From Tilletia caries (taxonomy: Eukaryota > Basidiomycota > Exobasidiomycetes > Tilletiales > Tilletiaceae): 64,000 nt of DNA. A program made the translations under genes and the position numbers. This document shows, piece by piece, positions 12,185 through 25,063 of the stretch. Position 1 is the first letter of the stretch. The number at the start of each line of letters is the position of its first letter. The notes beneath the pieces were generated by a model. It ran no database searches and was not told where the DNA came from. It was given only the letters and a program-made list of their open reading frames with translations. The stretch spans positions 1,485,651 to 1,549,650 of the forward strand of contig JALUTQ010000040.1 in the NCBI GenBank assembly GCA_032718865.1. The letters are read 5' to 3'.

Positions 12185-13396
12185 TGCGTCAGAACGAGTT
12201 GAATACGTGGTAGTGATGGACAAGGCTGATGATCTTTGTCCTCGACACTTCCACAAACAGACTAAGCGGGTCACCTTCTTGGCCTTTGACGAACAATCTC
12301 AATCTTCCCTCACGACCCCTAGACGCTCTCCTCTTCATTGTATCAACCTTCCCAACGAGACAACTCAAAGATTCTCCCAATCTTATTTATCAACCTCATG
12401 CTCATGGCCATTCAACAGTGTGCAGCTGCAATGTCATTGTCTTCCGCACGAAAGTGGATGAAGCGATGAAGGTAGAGGTGGGTAGGCCATGCAGCAGGCA
12501 GAGTTTGATCTGGGAAAGGAGCGTAGCTGAATTGATGAGTGGCGAGGGGATGAGGAGACGAGAGCCCTGCTATGAGAGCTGCCTCAGAGTCTTGGTAGCA
12601 GGGAGCGTGAACGAAGCCCACGCCGCGCGCCGGAAACTTGCAAGGGAAATTCAAAGAGGGAACTGGTCACGAACGGAAGCGAGAAAAGGAGAGGTTGATG
12701 ATGCGATGATTCGCCCAAGGAAAGTCGACGAACGTCGTTTTTAGGATGTTCCAGGAACCAGTACGAGTACCGCCTTGACGGCCAGATCCTGAACGGCATT
12801 GGTGGGCTGCAACGATTGCAAGCATTGTGAATCCTTGGTGCGTTTGACTCAGTTCGACGAGGGTCGCATTCGACGGAGGGGTTCGTACCGAGATCGGTTA
12901 GATCCGCTTGCCAAAAAGCGCGCTCCAGAAGAGGAAGGGGAGGGGGGGGGGAAAGGTAGAGAGGAGCTTCGTGAGCGCTGTGCAGTTCGCTGCCAACTTG
13001 AGTTTTGTTGGGACGACAGCGTTGTGATCTTGCGAGCGTCGACTGCATCTGAGATATGTATCTTCAGGATCTGACGAGACTCAAGTCGGACGAGTCTCGT
13101 TGAGATGATAAAAGGGAAAGGGCCGTTCCTGATCTGGCGCCAAGCAGTTTTGTGCTATGGGCCCTAGAAGAGGACTTCGACCGCTAGTCCTTGCCGCGTT
13201 TGCTTCAGCTGGTAGGATAAGGAGAGGAGGGAAGGGGAGGCGAACTCGGGTAGCCGACGCAGCGGCGGGAGGCCAAAGACCCCCCGATTCGAACTTGTCT
13301 TCGAAGAGACTGCGTTCGACGCCGAGTCGGATCCGTCGTATGCGTACGAAAAGACCCGAAAGAGCAGAACAAGACCGCAAGGACCTATGCACACAA
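12185..13396. other. Intergenic, convergent 3' flanks
   Basis: 1.2 kb between the stops of the ribonuclease (+) and UPF1 (-), unusually long for a convergent pair. Several short ORFs occur on both strands, none with splice or domain support. I see no repeat or structural RNA. Confidence 0.4.
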
Positions 13397-16300
13397 TCAG
13401 AACGTCGTGAACGAGGCTTGACTGAGAGCAGCCGAGTACGTCGACCGCGCATCATCCTCCGACGGATCAATAGCCGACGCCTGACTCTTGTATCCCTCCA
13501 TCAGGCTGCTCGCCACGTCCGACTGCCCGCCCACGCTGCTCTGGCTCATCCGCCGACTGAGCCGATCGCTCTGGCTGAACGTAATGCTCGCAGCCGTGCT
13601 CGGCGCTCGATTCGTCCCAACGGCAGACTCGGTGTCCCCGTCGTTCACATCCTGCGTCATGATGCTGCTCGCGTAGCTGACCCCGCTCGGGATGTTACCG
13701 CCCCGGGCACCATTCTTCACGCTGGGCCCCAGACTCGAGTTGACCGTCGAGACGAAGCTGCCGGGGCCGGACGAGAACGGAATGCTCCCTGCAGGATACG
13801 GCGCTTGGGTGCCCAGACTCGCGATGGACTGAGCATCGCTGGGGATGTATGCCATCGGATTGTGCGTGCGGTAGAAGGCCGGATTCAAGCCGCCCGGCAC
13901 GGAAGCGACCCCGTTCTGAACAGCTCCATTCTTCAGCGAGGCAGAGACGGCCTTGGAAGCCAAGGTGCCTCCAGGCGCATTGCCCATGACCTCTGCGGCC
14001 GAGTTGTCATGTCGGTAGCGAGCGGCCAAGTCGCCGGGCTTCTGCAGGGGGCGACGGGGCTTGCTGAACTGGATCATGGAGGGCTGTAGGTTTGACAATA
14101 CGCCTTCTACGAGGCAGCTCTTCTCCTTGTAGTGAACGAGCAGATGGTGCCAGAGGGCATGCTAAGGGAAAGTAAGAGGGGTACGTGTGTCAATACACTG
14201 ACCTTGAAGAGAGAGCATTCAAAGCACCATGTCAAATCTCACCTTGGACAAGACCTTGGGGTTTCCAAGTATGACCAGCCCGTATTTGGCACGAGTAAGC
14301 GCGACGTTCAAGCGACGTGGATCACTCAAAAACCCAATCCCCTGATGCTCGTTCGAACGAACACAGCTGAGAATGATGTAATCCTTCTCTCGACCCTGGA
14401 ACGCGTCGACGGAAGCCACCTCGACCTCCTTGTACAGCTCCTTCTTGAGCTTGCCCTGCAGCTGCATGTGGTTGACGATGTAGCTCCGCTGACCCTCGTA
14501 TGGCGTCACGACACCGATCTGGTTGGGCACCACGCCCGCCTTGAAGAAGGCTGTCACGACCTTTTCGACATTGCTGGCCTCTGTACGGTTCAGGAACGAC
14601 GTGCCGCTGCTGCTGATCTCCTCCTGACCCAAGTTCTGGAAGAAGAACATGGGCAGTGTGGGCACGGGCCAGGGGAAGTCGACATGTTTGCGCAATCGCT
14701 CGGGAGCAGTGACACCGTTCTGAAGGGTGCCCTCGTAGAACATGTTGGAGGGGAACTCGGACAAGCACGGGTGCATACGGTATTGCACCTGAAGTCGGAT
14801 CGGCCGGTTGCCCAGGATGATGAGTCGCTCGAAGAGGGACTGCGTCAGACCTGCTCTGGCGGCCTTCTTGTTCATGATGACGGGCCCCAATTGCAGATGG
14901 TCTCCCACAAACACGACCTGCTTGCATCCGAGCACGAGCGGAATCATGCACTCAGGCTCCGCAGCCTGCGTGGCTTCGTCGATTAGCACGGTCCGGAACT
15001 TGAGTTTGGACAGACGCGGATCGCCACATCCGACGCAGGTGCAGCAGATGACATCGGCAGCATTCAAGATCTCCTTCTCGCACGCCCGCGTCAGAGCCTT
15101 GTATTTGCGCTCGTCGCTGCTGCTCAGCTCGCCCTGTTCCGTCTTCAGCTGGATCAGCTTCTGAAGCTCGATGTGGGTGTCGTTGTTGGCCACCTGCTCG
15201 TGAAGCGTGAGGAAGCTTATGGAGCTCGACAGTGCCTCTCGGCTCTTGGCAGTGATTCGGACGACCTTGAGACCCGTGGCGTGGATCTTTTCGGTCAACT
15301 GGTCGACAGCGACATTCGAAGGCGCGCATACAAGAACTGGACCCGGGTTCATCTTGCTGAGCTGGTAGACGATTGTCGCAGATGTCACCGTCTTGCCCGT
15401 GCCGGGCGGGCCTTGAATGAGACTGAGCGGCTTTTGGAGTACGCTCTTCACAGCGAAGACTTGACTGTGATTGAGTTCAGGAAGGCCCGGGGCGGAGAAC
15501 CGCTTGGGCATGGCGGTCCGCAGATTGACGGACTCGACTTCGTGACCAAGAAGCTTGTGGTATATGTACCCGCTCACACTCTGCTCGTCGACAGCAAACG
15601 TCTTCATGGCGTACTGCATGCGGTCGAAGGACGTAGACTTCCAGACGAAATCAACGCTGAATTGATGAGTGCAGTGATCAGGAACGCCGTCCGACCTCCT
15701 GAGCTCGACTCCGACCTCATCAGATACGCCTAAAGATAATGTCAGTGACAAAGTCGAAATAGGAGACTGCAGAACGGGAACCTGGACACTCACTGTTGGG
15801 AATCTTGATGACATGCCCGACTCCTTCCCAGTGAGGCGCCAGCTCTCCCTTGTACTTGAGTTTGAGCTCATCACCAACCGCGAGGCGGACTTCGCCACTC
15901 TCAAGCTTGGGCAAGTTCATCCACGCAATCTTCTTCTGGTTGAGACCCTGGTCCCAACGCACAACAATGTCGTTCTGCGTCTGAGACTCCTTCAGCTTCT
16001 TGTCGTAGTCAGCCTCGATCTTGACCAGGGGTCCGAAGATGTTCTGGTATTGGTAGGCGTCCTCGTACCGGAGCAAGATGCCCGGTGGATCCTCGTCGAC
16101 GCCTGGCTTGTCGAGGTCTTCGAGGGTCGCATTCTCGTTCTCCTTCCAGAGCTCTTCGAGACGGTTGATCTGGTGAAAGCTGATTTGTCGAGCGCGAAGC
16201 TGCTCCTGCTCGGAGGGCATCTTGACGAGCCAGGTGAGGAAGCAGCGGTCATCGATGAGGGGTGCCCATTGAGAGGTGTCCCAGATGACATCCTTGGAGG

Positions 16301-16994
16301 TCGGAATGGCTGCGCAGGGCTGTCGGCAGAGCAGGACAACGACGGTTTCACTTTTGGCTGGGATGAAGCCAAGCAAGAAGACGTTCTTCGCTCCGCAGTT
16401 GTAGCATTCAGGCGTGGTCTCGCCCAAGGGAGACTCGGCGTGGAGGCAGACCTCCTTGTGCTTTGCGCGAACGAGGTGGTGAATGATATGAGAGCCCGAT
16501 GTGCTGCTCCGTGAGTTGCAGAACCACTTGTTGCAGATCAAGCAGCGAACAACACAGCTCGGGTTGTGAATGCCGCAGTATGCGCACGCATGTGGCGGCA
16601 GATCAGGGTGCATGGTGTCGAGTGCCATGTCAAAGTCGTCATGGTGGTCATCGCCAAGTCGATGGTGATGGTTGTGAGCGCCGCCGCCGTGCGCGCCTGA
16701 GCCATTGACACCAGCACCGACCTGCTTGCCCGAAGCCGCAGCGCCAAAGCTCTGAAGCGGGCCTGCGCCGCCTTCGATGTGTGCGCTGGTCAAGCTGAGG
16801 TCGTTCAAGGCATCGTCGAGATCGAGGTCGATGGCGGGTTCGGCCTGGGCGGCTCTGCGGGCGGCGCGGGACTGGTTGCGACCGATGCCGCTTCCTGAGG
16901 GCGCGGATGAGCTGGTGTAGGAGTACTCGGAAGGGGCGCCCCCGAAGGCAGACGCTCCCTCGAGATGTTCGAACGGGTCTTCCGCGTGGGACAT
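13397..16994 (-). CDS. UPF1: UPF1/NAM7 RNA helicase, nonsense-mediated decay
   Basis: Minus-strand exons 16994-15794, 15729-14243 and 14161-13397 join to 1,150 residues. UPF1 is the ATP-dependent RNA helicase that drives nonsense-mediated mRNA decay in the cytoplasm. The Cys/His-rich UPF2-binding domain runs from about residue 130 ([18 protein letters not shown], then [11 protein letters not shown] and CYNCGAKN). The SF1 core has GPPGTGKT (Walker A), a [10 protein letters not shown] motif [18 protein letters not shown] and LTRAKYG. The C-terminal 250 residues are low-complexity and end with four SQ dipeptides within about 65 residues, resembling the phosphorylated SQ tail of other UPF1 proteins. 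The N-terminus is Gly/His-rich. Length and motif order are normal. Confidence 0.96.
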
Positions 16995-17223
16995 TGATTC
17001 TTGATTCTTGGTCGTGTGGGTCTGTCTACCCTCCTCCTTTGTGTCTCTAGCGCACGAGCGTCGCTGTTCGTTCTCCTGCTGTCAGCCGCTTTGGATACCG
17101 CACGCGCTGAGGTGAGGTCGCACCTGGGGATCAGAGAGTCGCGCGGCCGTATGTAGCTGTCGGTGTCGTCGCTGTTCTTCCCAGCGTCGCCGTCGTGGAT
17201 GAGGCCGATGATGAGGCGATGGG

Positions 17224-17257
17224 AGAGTGAGTGAGTGAGTGAGTGAGTGAGTGAGTG
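17224..17257. repeat. (GAGT)n microsatellite
   Basis: About eight GAGT units, between the divergent UPF1 and F-box-like genes. Similar tracts occur at 21233-21255 and, as the complement, at 52954-52971. Confidence 0.85.
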
Positions 17258-17346
17258 GACAGCGCTCAGAAGAATGGGTACCGAGATTGTACCGACGGAC
17301 GCTTGACCTTCTCGCCACCACCCGACGGGCGACGAACCTGGCGCTG

Positions 17347-18711
17347 ATGAATGGAAGGATGGGCAGCATGCTCAATATCAATGCTGATGCTCTCATCCAT
17401 GCTGATGGCGAGGCGGCGACGTGCGCGATGAGTTGTAGGGATCAAAGCAAGCGTCTCGCTCTCCCCCCCGAGATTGCTCTCCGAATAGGAAGACATCTCC
17501 AGCCAGAGACATCGACAGCATATCCACTCTGCCTCCGACGAGCATCTCCCCCGAACCGGCTGGCCGACTTGCACGCCTTCGCATCGACCTGCCTCAGTCT
17601 GCGATGTCTGCTCGCCCCGGTCTTCTGGTCCTCCCTCGTCTTTTCCGACCCGGAACGGCTCGATGAGCTTCTCGATGTATTGTGGTATTATCAAGGCTCC
17701 AGGTCGGCACGATCTCCTCGAGTTCTCTCATCTGCTGGGCCCACACCGAACAGCACAGCTGGTTGCGGATCGATCGAGTTCGATCTGCCCAGCTTCCCTT
17801 CTGCAACGGAAGAACGGCCCATTTTCCCAAATCCCCTCCCTTTCGTCCGCAATTTCTTCCTTTCTTCCCCACGCAGGATAGCCCGCTTCGACGTCCAGGC
17901 TTTTCTTCAACTACTCCGGCAATTACCTCAGCTCGAGTATCTCAGCTGGGACGCAGAGATCACGCCGCCGCCGTCCTTATGGGACATTGTCGGCCGGGTA
18001 CGTGGCCTGCACGTCGATTGTAAGGTCTTCTGGCAGGTGGGTCTATCACCATTGTTTCAAGGGGCAAGACCCCGTACCAACAGCTGATACCATTCTGCTC
18101 ACTCCGAAGGGAAACCAAGGTCTACTCAAGCTCTCCAACCTTGAATCGCTCGCCCTGACCACCTTCGACGCCAACTTGCTCCCCAACCACATCCCCACTC
18201 TCCTCCTCAATCTTCCCAGCCCTCTCATCTCCCTCGACATGTCGACCAGCAAGACATCCATCCTCCACGAGGATCGCCTCATCCAAGCCGGCTGTTTCTC
18301 TCGACTCGAACATCTCACCCTCTTCGCTGTGACGCCCGAGCCTCCGCTGGGTCAAGCTCTCGTCAGTGCGGGAAATACGCTTAGGACACTCAACCTCTAT
18401 GCTGACGTCAACGGAGGCTTTCGCAATGTGAGTTAACCTGTGGGGCCTTCTTTCTCTTTCTGCATCAGGATCGTTGAGCTCCTTCTCTACTACAGTATGA
18501 CGATCTTTGGCGGACCCTTACCGGTCAGATGAAAGTACTGGAGACTCTAGATGTCGACCCGCACCCACAGCAGAATACCGCACCTTCCTTTGTGGACTTT
18601 GTCATTTCCACTCCGACTCTCCATCGCATCAACGGGCGCGAGACCAGTGGACTGCCGCCCTGTCTGAGCTTCTTTGACCCAGAACACCCCACGGGTGCAT
18701 TGGCATACTAA
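17347..18711 (+). CDS. F-box-like protein
   Basis: Exons 17347-18019, 18084-18427 and 18496-18711 join in phase to 410 residues. The intron 1 donor at 18020 (GTAAGG) was chosen because the more obvious GTGGGT at 18037 breaks the frame. Near residues 38-85 it reads LALPPEIALRIGRHL, then a stretch ending in LRCLLAPVFWSSLVF. This fits an F-box, which binds Skp1 in SCF ubiquitin ligases. The rest has leucine-rich segments (LSNLESLALTTFD, LEHLTLFAV, LRTLNLYAD) as in the leucine-rich repeats that recognise substrates in many fungal F-box proteins. The frame extends to 17251, but only with a GTG, so the ATG at 17347 is used. Substrate unknown. Confidence 0.65.
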
Positions 18712-18859
18712 GTCCCAACAGTACTATTCCTGGTCGAATGGGCGGCATTGCCTCCGGAAACTCGACTCATTATTCGTTTCGACAATTTGTAATTACTGCT
18801 TTGCAACCAGGAGTCTTGTAAAAACTGTACAACATATACGACCTTGTCCTCAAAAGATG

Positions 18860-21215
18860 TCAAGAAGGCGCCTTCGTGTCCCAAATCCACCGCATCTCGT
18901 CCCGACTGACCCACTTGTCCGAGTCCGGCTTCGCTTTCCGCGGCCCTGCTTCCCGTTCTTGTGCATACTCGCTCTGCCTCAAGGAACCCGCGGAATCTCT
19001 GCCCTGTAATCTTCTCCCGGCCCTGTCCATCTTTGGCCGGGCGTCCTTGAACGAGTCGGCACCGTTGGTCTTGGCAGAGGAAGTTGAATCAGAACGGACG
19101 ATCCTTGGCCGGGCGTCCTTGAAAGCATCAGGACTAGAAGCAGAAGCCGAATCAGAACGTAGGATCGTCGGCCGGCTCTCTTTGTTCCCATGAGCACCGG
19201 AGGTGGAAGCCGATTCGGCTTTGCCGATCTTCGGTTGGGCATGCTTGACAGTACCGGAAGTGGCAGTACCGACCGAGTCGGAACGAGCAACCTTCGGCCG
19301 GAACTCCCTGGTAGCATCAGCACTGGGTGTAGAAGCTGAGTCGTGCTGGATCATCGTCGGCCGGGACTCCTCCGCGGCTCCAGCCTTCGGTATGAAAGCC
19401 GAATCAGAATATGCGATCCTTGGCCGACCCCCCTGAACAGCATCAGCCTTAGGTATGGCAGCAGAGTCGGGCTGCGCGGCTCTTGGACGGACCTCCTTGG
19501 AAGCATCAGCGCTGGGCGTAGAAGCTGCATTGAAATGCGCGGTGGGCTCCCAACGCACATCCTTGATAGCTTCAGCTTCACCAGGAGGAGTGAGGATCGG
19601 GGTCGACCCGGAAGGTGCCCCTTCCAAACCGTAGTCGGCCCAGAACTTCCACTCTCGAGCAGCCACGACCCTGTATGTGCTGGAGCGAGCTTGGAGCATA
19701 GGAAGCCGACGAGAGACCGGCGGCCGTCCCTCCTTTTCGGAGCCATGCCCAGCTTCGACTGACTCCTCGTCGTCGACATCGGGCAGGGCAACGTCAGCTT
19801 CCGAAATGAAGGCGCCCATTGCTGTTTTCCCATCATCCCCCATTCTCGACGACGGCCGGTCAACGTAGACGGCCTTGGGGATCCGACTCAGCAAATCGGC
19901 CCACATCCGCCGTCGGGCCCTGTGCTGCCGTTCATAGTCGACCGGTCCACTACGGGCCCATCCGCCGTGGTTGACGAGATTGTAGCTCAACGAAGCTTCG
20001 TTCGAGGCCGGCTTGACGAGCTTGTAGTGGTACTGGGGCTCGGGGGCCGTTTGGGTGAAATCTCGGCCTCCCCGGCCGTGCATGTCGGCAAACTGTCGCG
20101 CACTTCTAAGGTATGGCGGTGAAAGACCGCGTTGTTTGTGGGTTGTGTTGCCTTCGAGTGGAGACGGCTCTCCGTGCTCAAAAGCCTCTGCGGCCATGGC
20201 TGCGCGCAATCGTTTAGGAACAGTCGGCTGTCGATCCCTAATTCTGGCCTCGATCGCGCTGATGTGCCGCGCTGGATCGGACGGGCCCGCTTCTGGTCCA
20301 TCGTCTTCGTCTTCGCCTTCCAAGGGGGCATTTAACTTCCTGATATGGGAGGTGAGCCAGCGCCACCGGGCATTGGCCTCTCGATTGCGAGTGATGCCAA
20401 TGGCCTGCAAATTGCGCTCGATGCCATCAAGAGCTGCGACGGCTTCGTTCTGAGAGGGATAGAGCCCGGCTTTCTTCTGCATTGCGATCGCCAGTTTCGG
20501 AGGGAGCTCGAATTGAGAGACGGCGGGCGGTGATGCGCTGTGGGAGGCGGCGGAGAGGACGAGCAGCCGCAAGGAGCGGGAGACCATCGGAGACTGGAGA
20601 CGCCTGGGCAGTTCTGGCTTGAACTCGGTAGGCCGTTTTTGGGACTTGGGTGATGCCTTGAGACGATCTGTATTTGGATTGTGCCTAGGAAGGAACCCCT
20701 GAATCCGAGAGAGAGGAAGGTTGAGAAGGTACCGCCGATGGGAAGCTGGGGAAAGCGATGCTCACCTTGAGGAGTTCCCAGCGCAAGGGCCCGGAGCGAC
20801 CGTACGCGTGATCGAGTGCGCGCCGGACGGCATGGGGCCATCCGACATTGGCCGCTGCGATCTGCTTGAGGAAGATCGTCTCTGCGTCCCTCTGGCGGCC
20901 GAGCTTGACGAGGGGCGCACTGGCAGCTTCCTTTTTCACTTTCCGGACATAGTCGCGCCATTCGCGCGTCTGTGGTTCGGGCTGCGAAATCCCGGCTGCG
21001 GTCGCTGCTTCGGGATTTCTGCGGATGTATGCGAGCAGGGCTTCCTGTGAGGACTCGGCCTGTCTGCGTGCCATGGCGCGGTGGGAGGCGAAGACGACGG
21101 GGTCGTGCCAGATGTACGCGAGCAGCCGGGCCTGCTTCAGCGCCTGCCGGTAGAACACCCGCACCGGCGTCAGCAGTCCCGCCGGCTTCAGCTTGACCTT
21201 CTTAAATAGTTGCAT
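18860..21215 (-). CDS. LYR-motif protein (possibly Cup1-like) with repetitive C-terminus
   Basis: Exon 1 is 21215-20766 and exon 2 is 20698-18860, giving 762 residues. Residues 15-45 read VRVFYRQALKQARLL, a variant of the LYR tripeptide motif (FYR) followed by basic residues. LYR proteins serve as mitochondrial assembly or iron-sulfur adaptors. A second conserved-looking block lies around residues 280-390 (HYKLVKPAS, NHGGWARSGPVDY, RRMWADLL), recalling fungal Cup1-like LYR proteins; I am not sure of this. The C-terminal 200 residues are a degenerate tandem repeat. The gene is head-to-head with CENP-C at 33762, but a 12-kb transposon nest now lies 54 bases upstream of its start. Confidence 0.55.
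19020..19560 (-). repeat. Coding tandem repeat, unit about 22-25 codons
   Basis: About eight head-to-tail units in the LYR-protein tail. Each has an RP dipeptide, then an aliphatic residue, a D or E followed by SA, and a spacer with K or A before the next RP (examples ARPRIVRSDS, SRPTILRSDS, FRPKVARSDS). Units are diverged, so the array is old or under selection for composition. Confidence 0.75.
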
Positions 21216-21232
21216 GCTGCTCTCATCCTATG

Positions 21233-21255
21233 GAGTGAGTGAGTGAGTGAGTGAG
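21233..21255. repeat. (GAGT)n microsatellite
   Basis: Five to six GAGT units 18 bases upstream of the LYR-protein start codon, in the remaining promoter side of the transposon insertion. Confidence 0.85.
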
Positions 21256-21274
21256 CGGGAAGGCGAACGACAAA

Positions 21275-21289
21275 AGTTGAAGAACGGCG
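21275..21289 (+). repeat. 5' LTR of copia A, left fragment
   Basis: Fifteen bases identical to the start of the 3' LTR at 33248, directly preceded by the duplication ACAAA. Thirty-five LTR bases between this fragment and 26974 are missing. Confidence 0.85.
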
Positions 21290-21365
21290 GATAGACCGCC
21301 ATTAAAAAACCACTGAAAACCATGACACGTCTGAAATAAAAATGAGGCCATGACGTGGCTAGTAA

Positions 21366-21414
21366 GGACCATCAGGTGTCCCTTTCTTCCTTCATCTGAC
21401 CACCAGGTGTCCCC
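21366..21414. repeat. Left subterminal repeats of the KDZ element
   Basis: Two copies of ACCAYCAGGTGTCCC, starting in GGACC at 21366 and GACC at 21398, 32 bases apart. They match the copies near the right end and are likely transposase-binding sites. Confidence 0.65.
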
Positions 21415-21584
21415 TTACAAGCTGACGCGGGAGCTCAACATCGGTCGGTCTGAGAATGAATCAATCCTCTGGTACGTAGCATGAGTATCGCCAATGTCAC
21501 TACCTGTGTAGGTAGGCTCATCACTTTGGTTTTGTACTGTGGCAACCCCTTTCTGTATCCCCCTTTTTCCACACAGATTCAGCA

Positions 21585-24500
21585 ATGCGGGATCGTGGTA
21601 ACCTCTCACGATCAGCCGCCCGGCCCTCCAGTCCGTTTCCTGCCTTTTCTCGCCCGACGCTCTCCCCACCCTCTCTACCAGTCCCTTCTACAGTTCGAAC
21701 TTTTCCCTCCCTGCCCTCTGTTTCCTCCCCAGCGACGTCTTTGCCAGACGGAACAGGGTCAAAATCAAGCCGCGCAAATTCTGTTCGTCCCGCGCCAAAA
21801 CGGCCGAAACGAGACGCACCCTCATGTCGTCGCCTGCCAGCTGGGCAGGAATTGACCGCGCAAGTTTCGGATTCAACGGATGGCGACCCTGCCAGCAATT
21901 TCCCCGGTTTCGAGGACGACTATGACTGCGGAATGGACTTTGGAGCTTCCGACGACCACGTCGACGCCAATGTTCCCGTCTCCTCCTCTTCCGCAGATGC
22001 ACGAGGCTTCCCTCTTTCTCGATCCTTCACACAAGACGCAGCTGGACATGAAGTCATAACCGAAATGCAAGATTACGCGCGCATGATATTCGAAGAGGAA
22101 GCAGCTTTGGTCGTCCGCCTCGACACTGCGACCTGGATCTTGGAAGGAGCAAGGGAAGGGATTCCTGATGTGAGTGGACTTGGATTTCTTAAGGGCAGAG
22201 GCGAGTGAGAGCCCTGCAGACAGCTGGTGCACGGTTGCTGCCTTGCTGTTGCTGGTGTTTTGATTCGGAGGCCTTCTTCCTTACTTTGGAATTCTGACAT
22301 TATTTTTACACTCAACGCTTACAGTTCGGGACGTTTCATCACGTTTCCTTGTTTGAAAGCCTCGATGAACACGACCATCTGGAGTTGATGTCGTCCTGCG
22401 ACTGTATGGACGGAAGGAGCGGAGAGAAATGTCTGCATCAGCAGGTTGCGCGGTCGACATCTGCTCGACTCCTCAGCATGGAGCCCCTTTCTGCCACTGG
22501 TAAGATAGTCCATGGGCCATGAGAGCAGCTAGGAATGTACACGTGTGACTCGTGTCTGCTCAGTTTCTCACACTTCCATTTCAAACTGTTTTGCAGCGGC
22601 TCCTCTTGCCGTTGCATTTGCCCCAGCCATGCACGGTCGGAGTTCGTGGTACTCAGTTCTGTCAACGAGAAGAGAAGACGGAGGAGAGGTTAGCCTTAGC
22701 CGACACGATCAAAAGCGGTGCGTTGTCTCGAGCGCTGGATCTCAAAGCTGGTTTTGCTCTGCTCTTGGATGCGTTCGAAACCTGCAGTCACCATCGGCAT
22801 GTGTTCACCGGCGCCGTGCTCACCAATTTCGTCAGGACACTCTTGGCCTGGAAGAAGACGGAGACATTTCAGGTAAATAGCAGGCTAATCTCTCTCTGGC
22901 AGCTGGCGCCTGGCTTTGGAATACGAAACTGCGCCTTGCGGCATGTGTCTGGATGTGCTGCTGACCCTTCTTCCTTTTTTCGTTCATTTCCCTTCATCCT
23001 CAATCTCTTCCGCATGCCTAGATCAAGATGACCTGGACGAGATTAGGTCTTCCGTTCTCAACATCCAGGCTCATGCGCAAAGAAGATCTTGTTCGCATCG
23101 GCCATCCCCTCCCCCCGCCTTTTTGTCGCATTCAGACCGATCTCGCGAGAGTTGCAGCGCCTCGACTTGCCGATCTGCCCAGTCCTCTCCCGCTCGGCTC
23201 CCACGCGCGCTGTCACTGCGGTGCGGTGGCAGGGGCGACAGTCACAGTGACCACTCGATCCTGCAGGCTATTCCACAGCCAAGGCATGCTGCGAACGGTG
23301 ATCGAGGCTCAGCAGTGCACGTGCCGGTCTCGAGGGGAATGCAGAACGATTGGTCCAGATCTGTCTGAACTGGGACTCTTCAATTGGAACAACGAAATAG
23401 TTGTGACTCATGAGCTGCTCAACTCGTATTCGTCTCAGCTTTACAGTTCGCCCACCCCGCTCTCAGCTTTCTGCACCACGGTCCAGAACGCCTACGACGA
23501 GCATTCTCAATCGCAGCACAGTCCGCCAAAGTTTCTGGCTCGATCCACCTTCATCAAGATCTTCTTTGCGTTCGTTCAGCTTCAAGCAATGGACATCTCG
23601 TTCTCCTGTCCAGTCTGCGGTCCAAGTCCGTCGACGGTTATTGCAGATGGGGTTGTCTTGGCGCACAGTACCCGGCTTCGCCACGAACATCTTTGTCCTC
23701 CGACAACACCGTCTTCTTTGTTTGCAGCGCGCCCAAGTTCCTCGCCAATCCTTGCCTTTTTGCCCACAAAGGCACTGTGCGGCCATTTGCGTCGATGTGT
23801 TGACGCCCTGCCATTGCCTACAGAAGACCAAAGTGAGGCCTTGGCTGCGTTCCGCAACGCATTCACAGAATACTCTGCAATCAACACCTCTTCAAACACC
23901 ACCAGCACCATTATCAAGTCGTGGACGACCTCACTGCTCTCCCTCCTTCGCGACACGTTTGCGTACACTCGTCTATACCCTAGCCTTGAAGACTCGTACG
24001 ACTATCTCTTGAAGCAGCTTGCAGCTGAGGAAGGCATCTTTCAGTTCTGTCGACCTCTTTGCGTTCCGCTGCTCAAGGAGCTTGCCGATTCCCAACTGTC
24101 CGTCTCGTCTCCGCGGTTCTCCAACTTGTCCACGAACCTCAGCCGTCACTGCCCAGCACTTGGCCTCCTTCTCCGTAGCCATCTCCAGCAGACCTCCAGC
24201 TTCAGCAGCATCGTTCCTTTTCCTTCCAGCCTTCGCCCTTCCCTTTCGGCATGCGCGCAATACATCCAGCACCAACAGGACGTACTTTTGCAGCAGCAGA
24301 GTAGCGCTGCTACAGCTGGTTCGTTCTCGTCTTCCAATGAATCAAGTCAGTACCTGGCTTGAAATAGATGCGATAGATGCGAATACTTGAAGCTGATTCA
24401 AGACCCCCCCATTTTCGATGCCTCTTGCCCTCTCAGACTACAGCATTCCCTACACTGAGACTGGATCGTATTACGGCTCGTTGAAGTCTCGGCAGCGTCC

Positions 24501-25044
24501 GTACTACACCGGAGTGGACACAGCGAAGAATCGAGACAGCAGTGTCGCTGGTGATGAGGGCTGCCGCAAATTCTACGATGCGTACGTCAAGCAGCGACGT
24601 ACGGGCGGCATCATGGCCTTATGGTGCCCTCATACCGTCTGCGTGGGCTTCCACATCATTCCCGAGTCCGAAGGACGGAACGACGTCTTCTCCGCCCTGT
24701 TCTCGCACTGGACCACTGCCCCGCAGGTCGTGGTCTACGACTTTGCTTGCCAACTTGCCCCTTACTGCTTGCGAAGGGAGGCAGAGTTCTTTAAGGACAC
24801 CCTCTTCGTCATCGACCAGATGCACCAGCACGGCCATTCAAAGTGCACACTGTCCAGCTTCCTCTCTTCGTACATGGCCACGGATCCTTCCCTACGACAC
24901 CTCAATAGCTCTGCAGCTGAGTGCGGAAACTCTGCTTTGAGCCGCATCAAGAAGTCCGTCTCGTATTCTGGTCAAGAGCATGCAGTTCTGCTCATCAAGC
25001 ATTTTCTGTGCATCTGGAACCGGCTTCGCATTAAGAAGAAATAG
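21585..25044 (+). CDS. KDZ transposase with cysteine-cluster (CxC) region
   Basis: Multi-exon gene. Exon 1 is 21585-22169 and exon 2 is 22325-22499; further exons follow from 22564, with long coding blocks in 23028-24362 and 24418-25044. Exon 2 has a CDCMDG..CLHQ cysteine cluster and the middle block has CHCGAV, CTCRSRGEC and SCPVCGPSP followed by ADGVVLAH, as in CxC modules linked to KDZ transposases. The C-terminal block is diagnostic: CPHTVCVGFHIIPESEGR, VVYDFACQL, CLRREAEFFKDTLFVIDQMH and NSSAAECGNSALSRI. These hold the acidic residues expected of the RNase H-like catalytic core. Exon joins between 22600 and 23028 and near 24340 are not resolved, so I cannot say whether it is intact. Confidence 0.82.
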
Positions 25045-25063
25045 ATCTACAAAAGTACATCAT

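Noticed and set aside
13157..14089. 310-codon plus-strand ORF
   Set aside because: Antisense to the UPF1 C-terminal exon, with arginine-rich composition and no domain.
17251..17346. N-terminal extension of the F-box-like protein
   Set aside because: It begins with GTG inside a microsatellite; the first ATG is at 17347.
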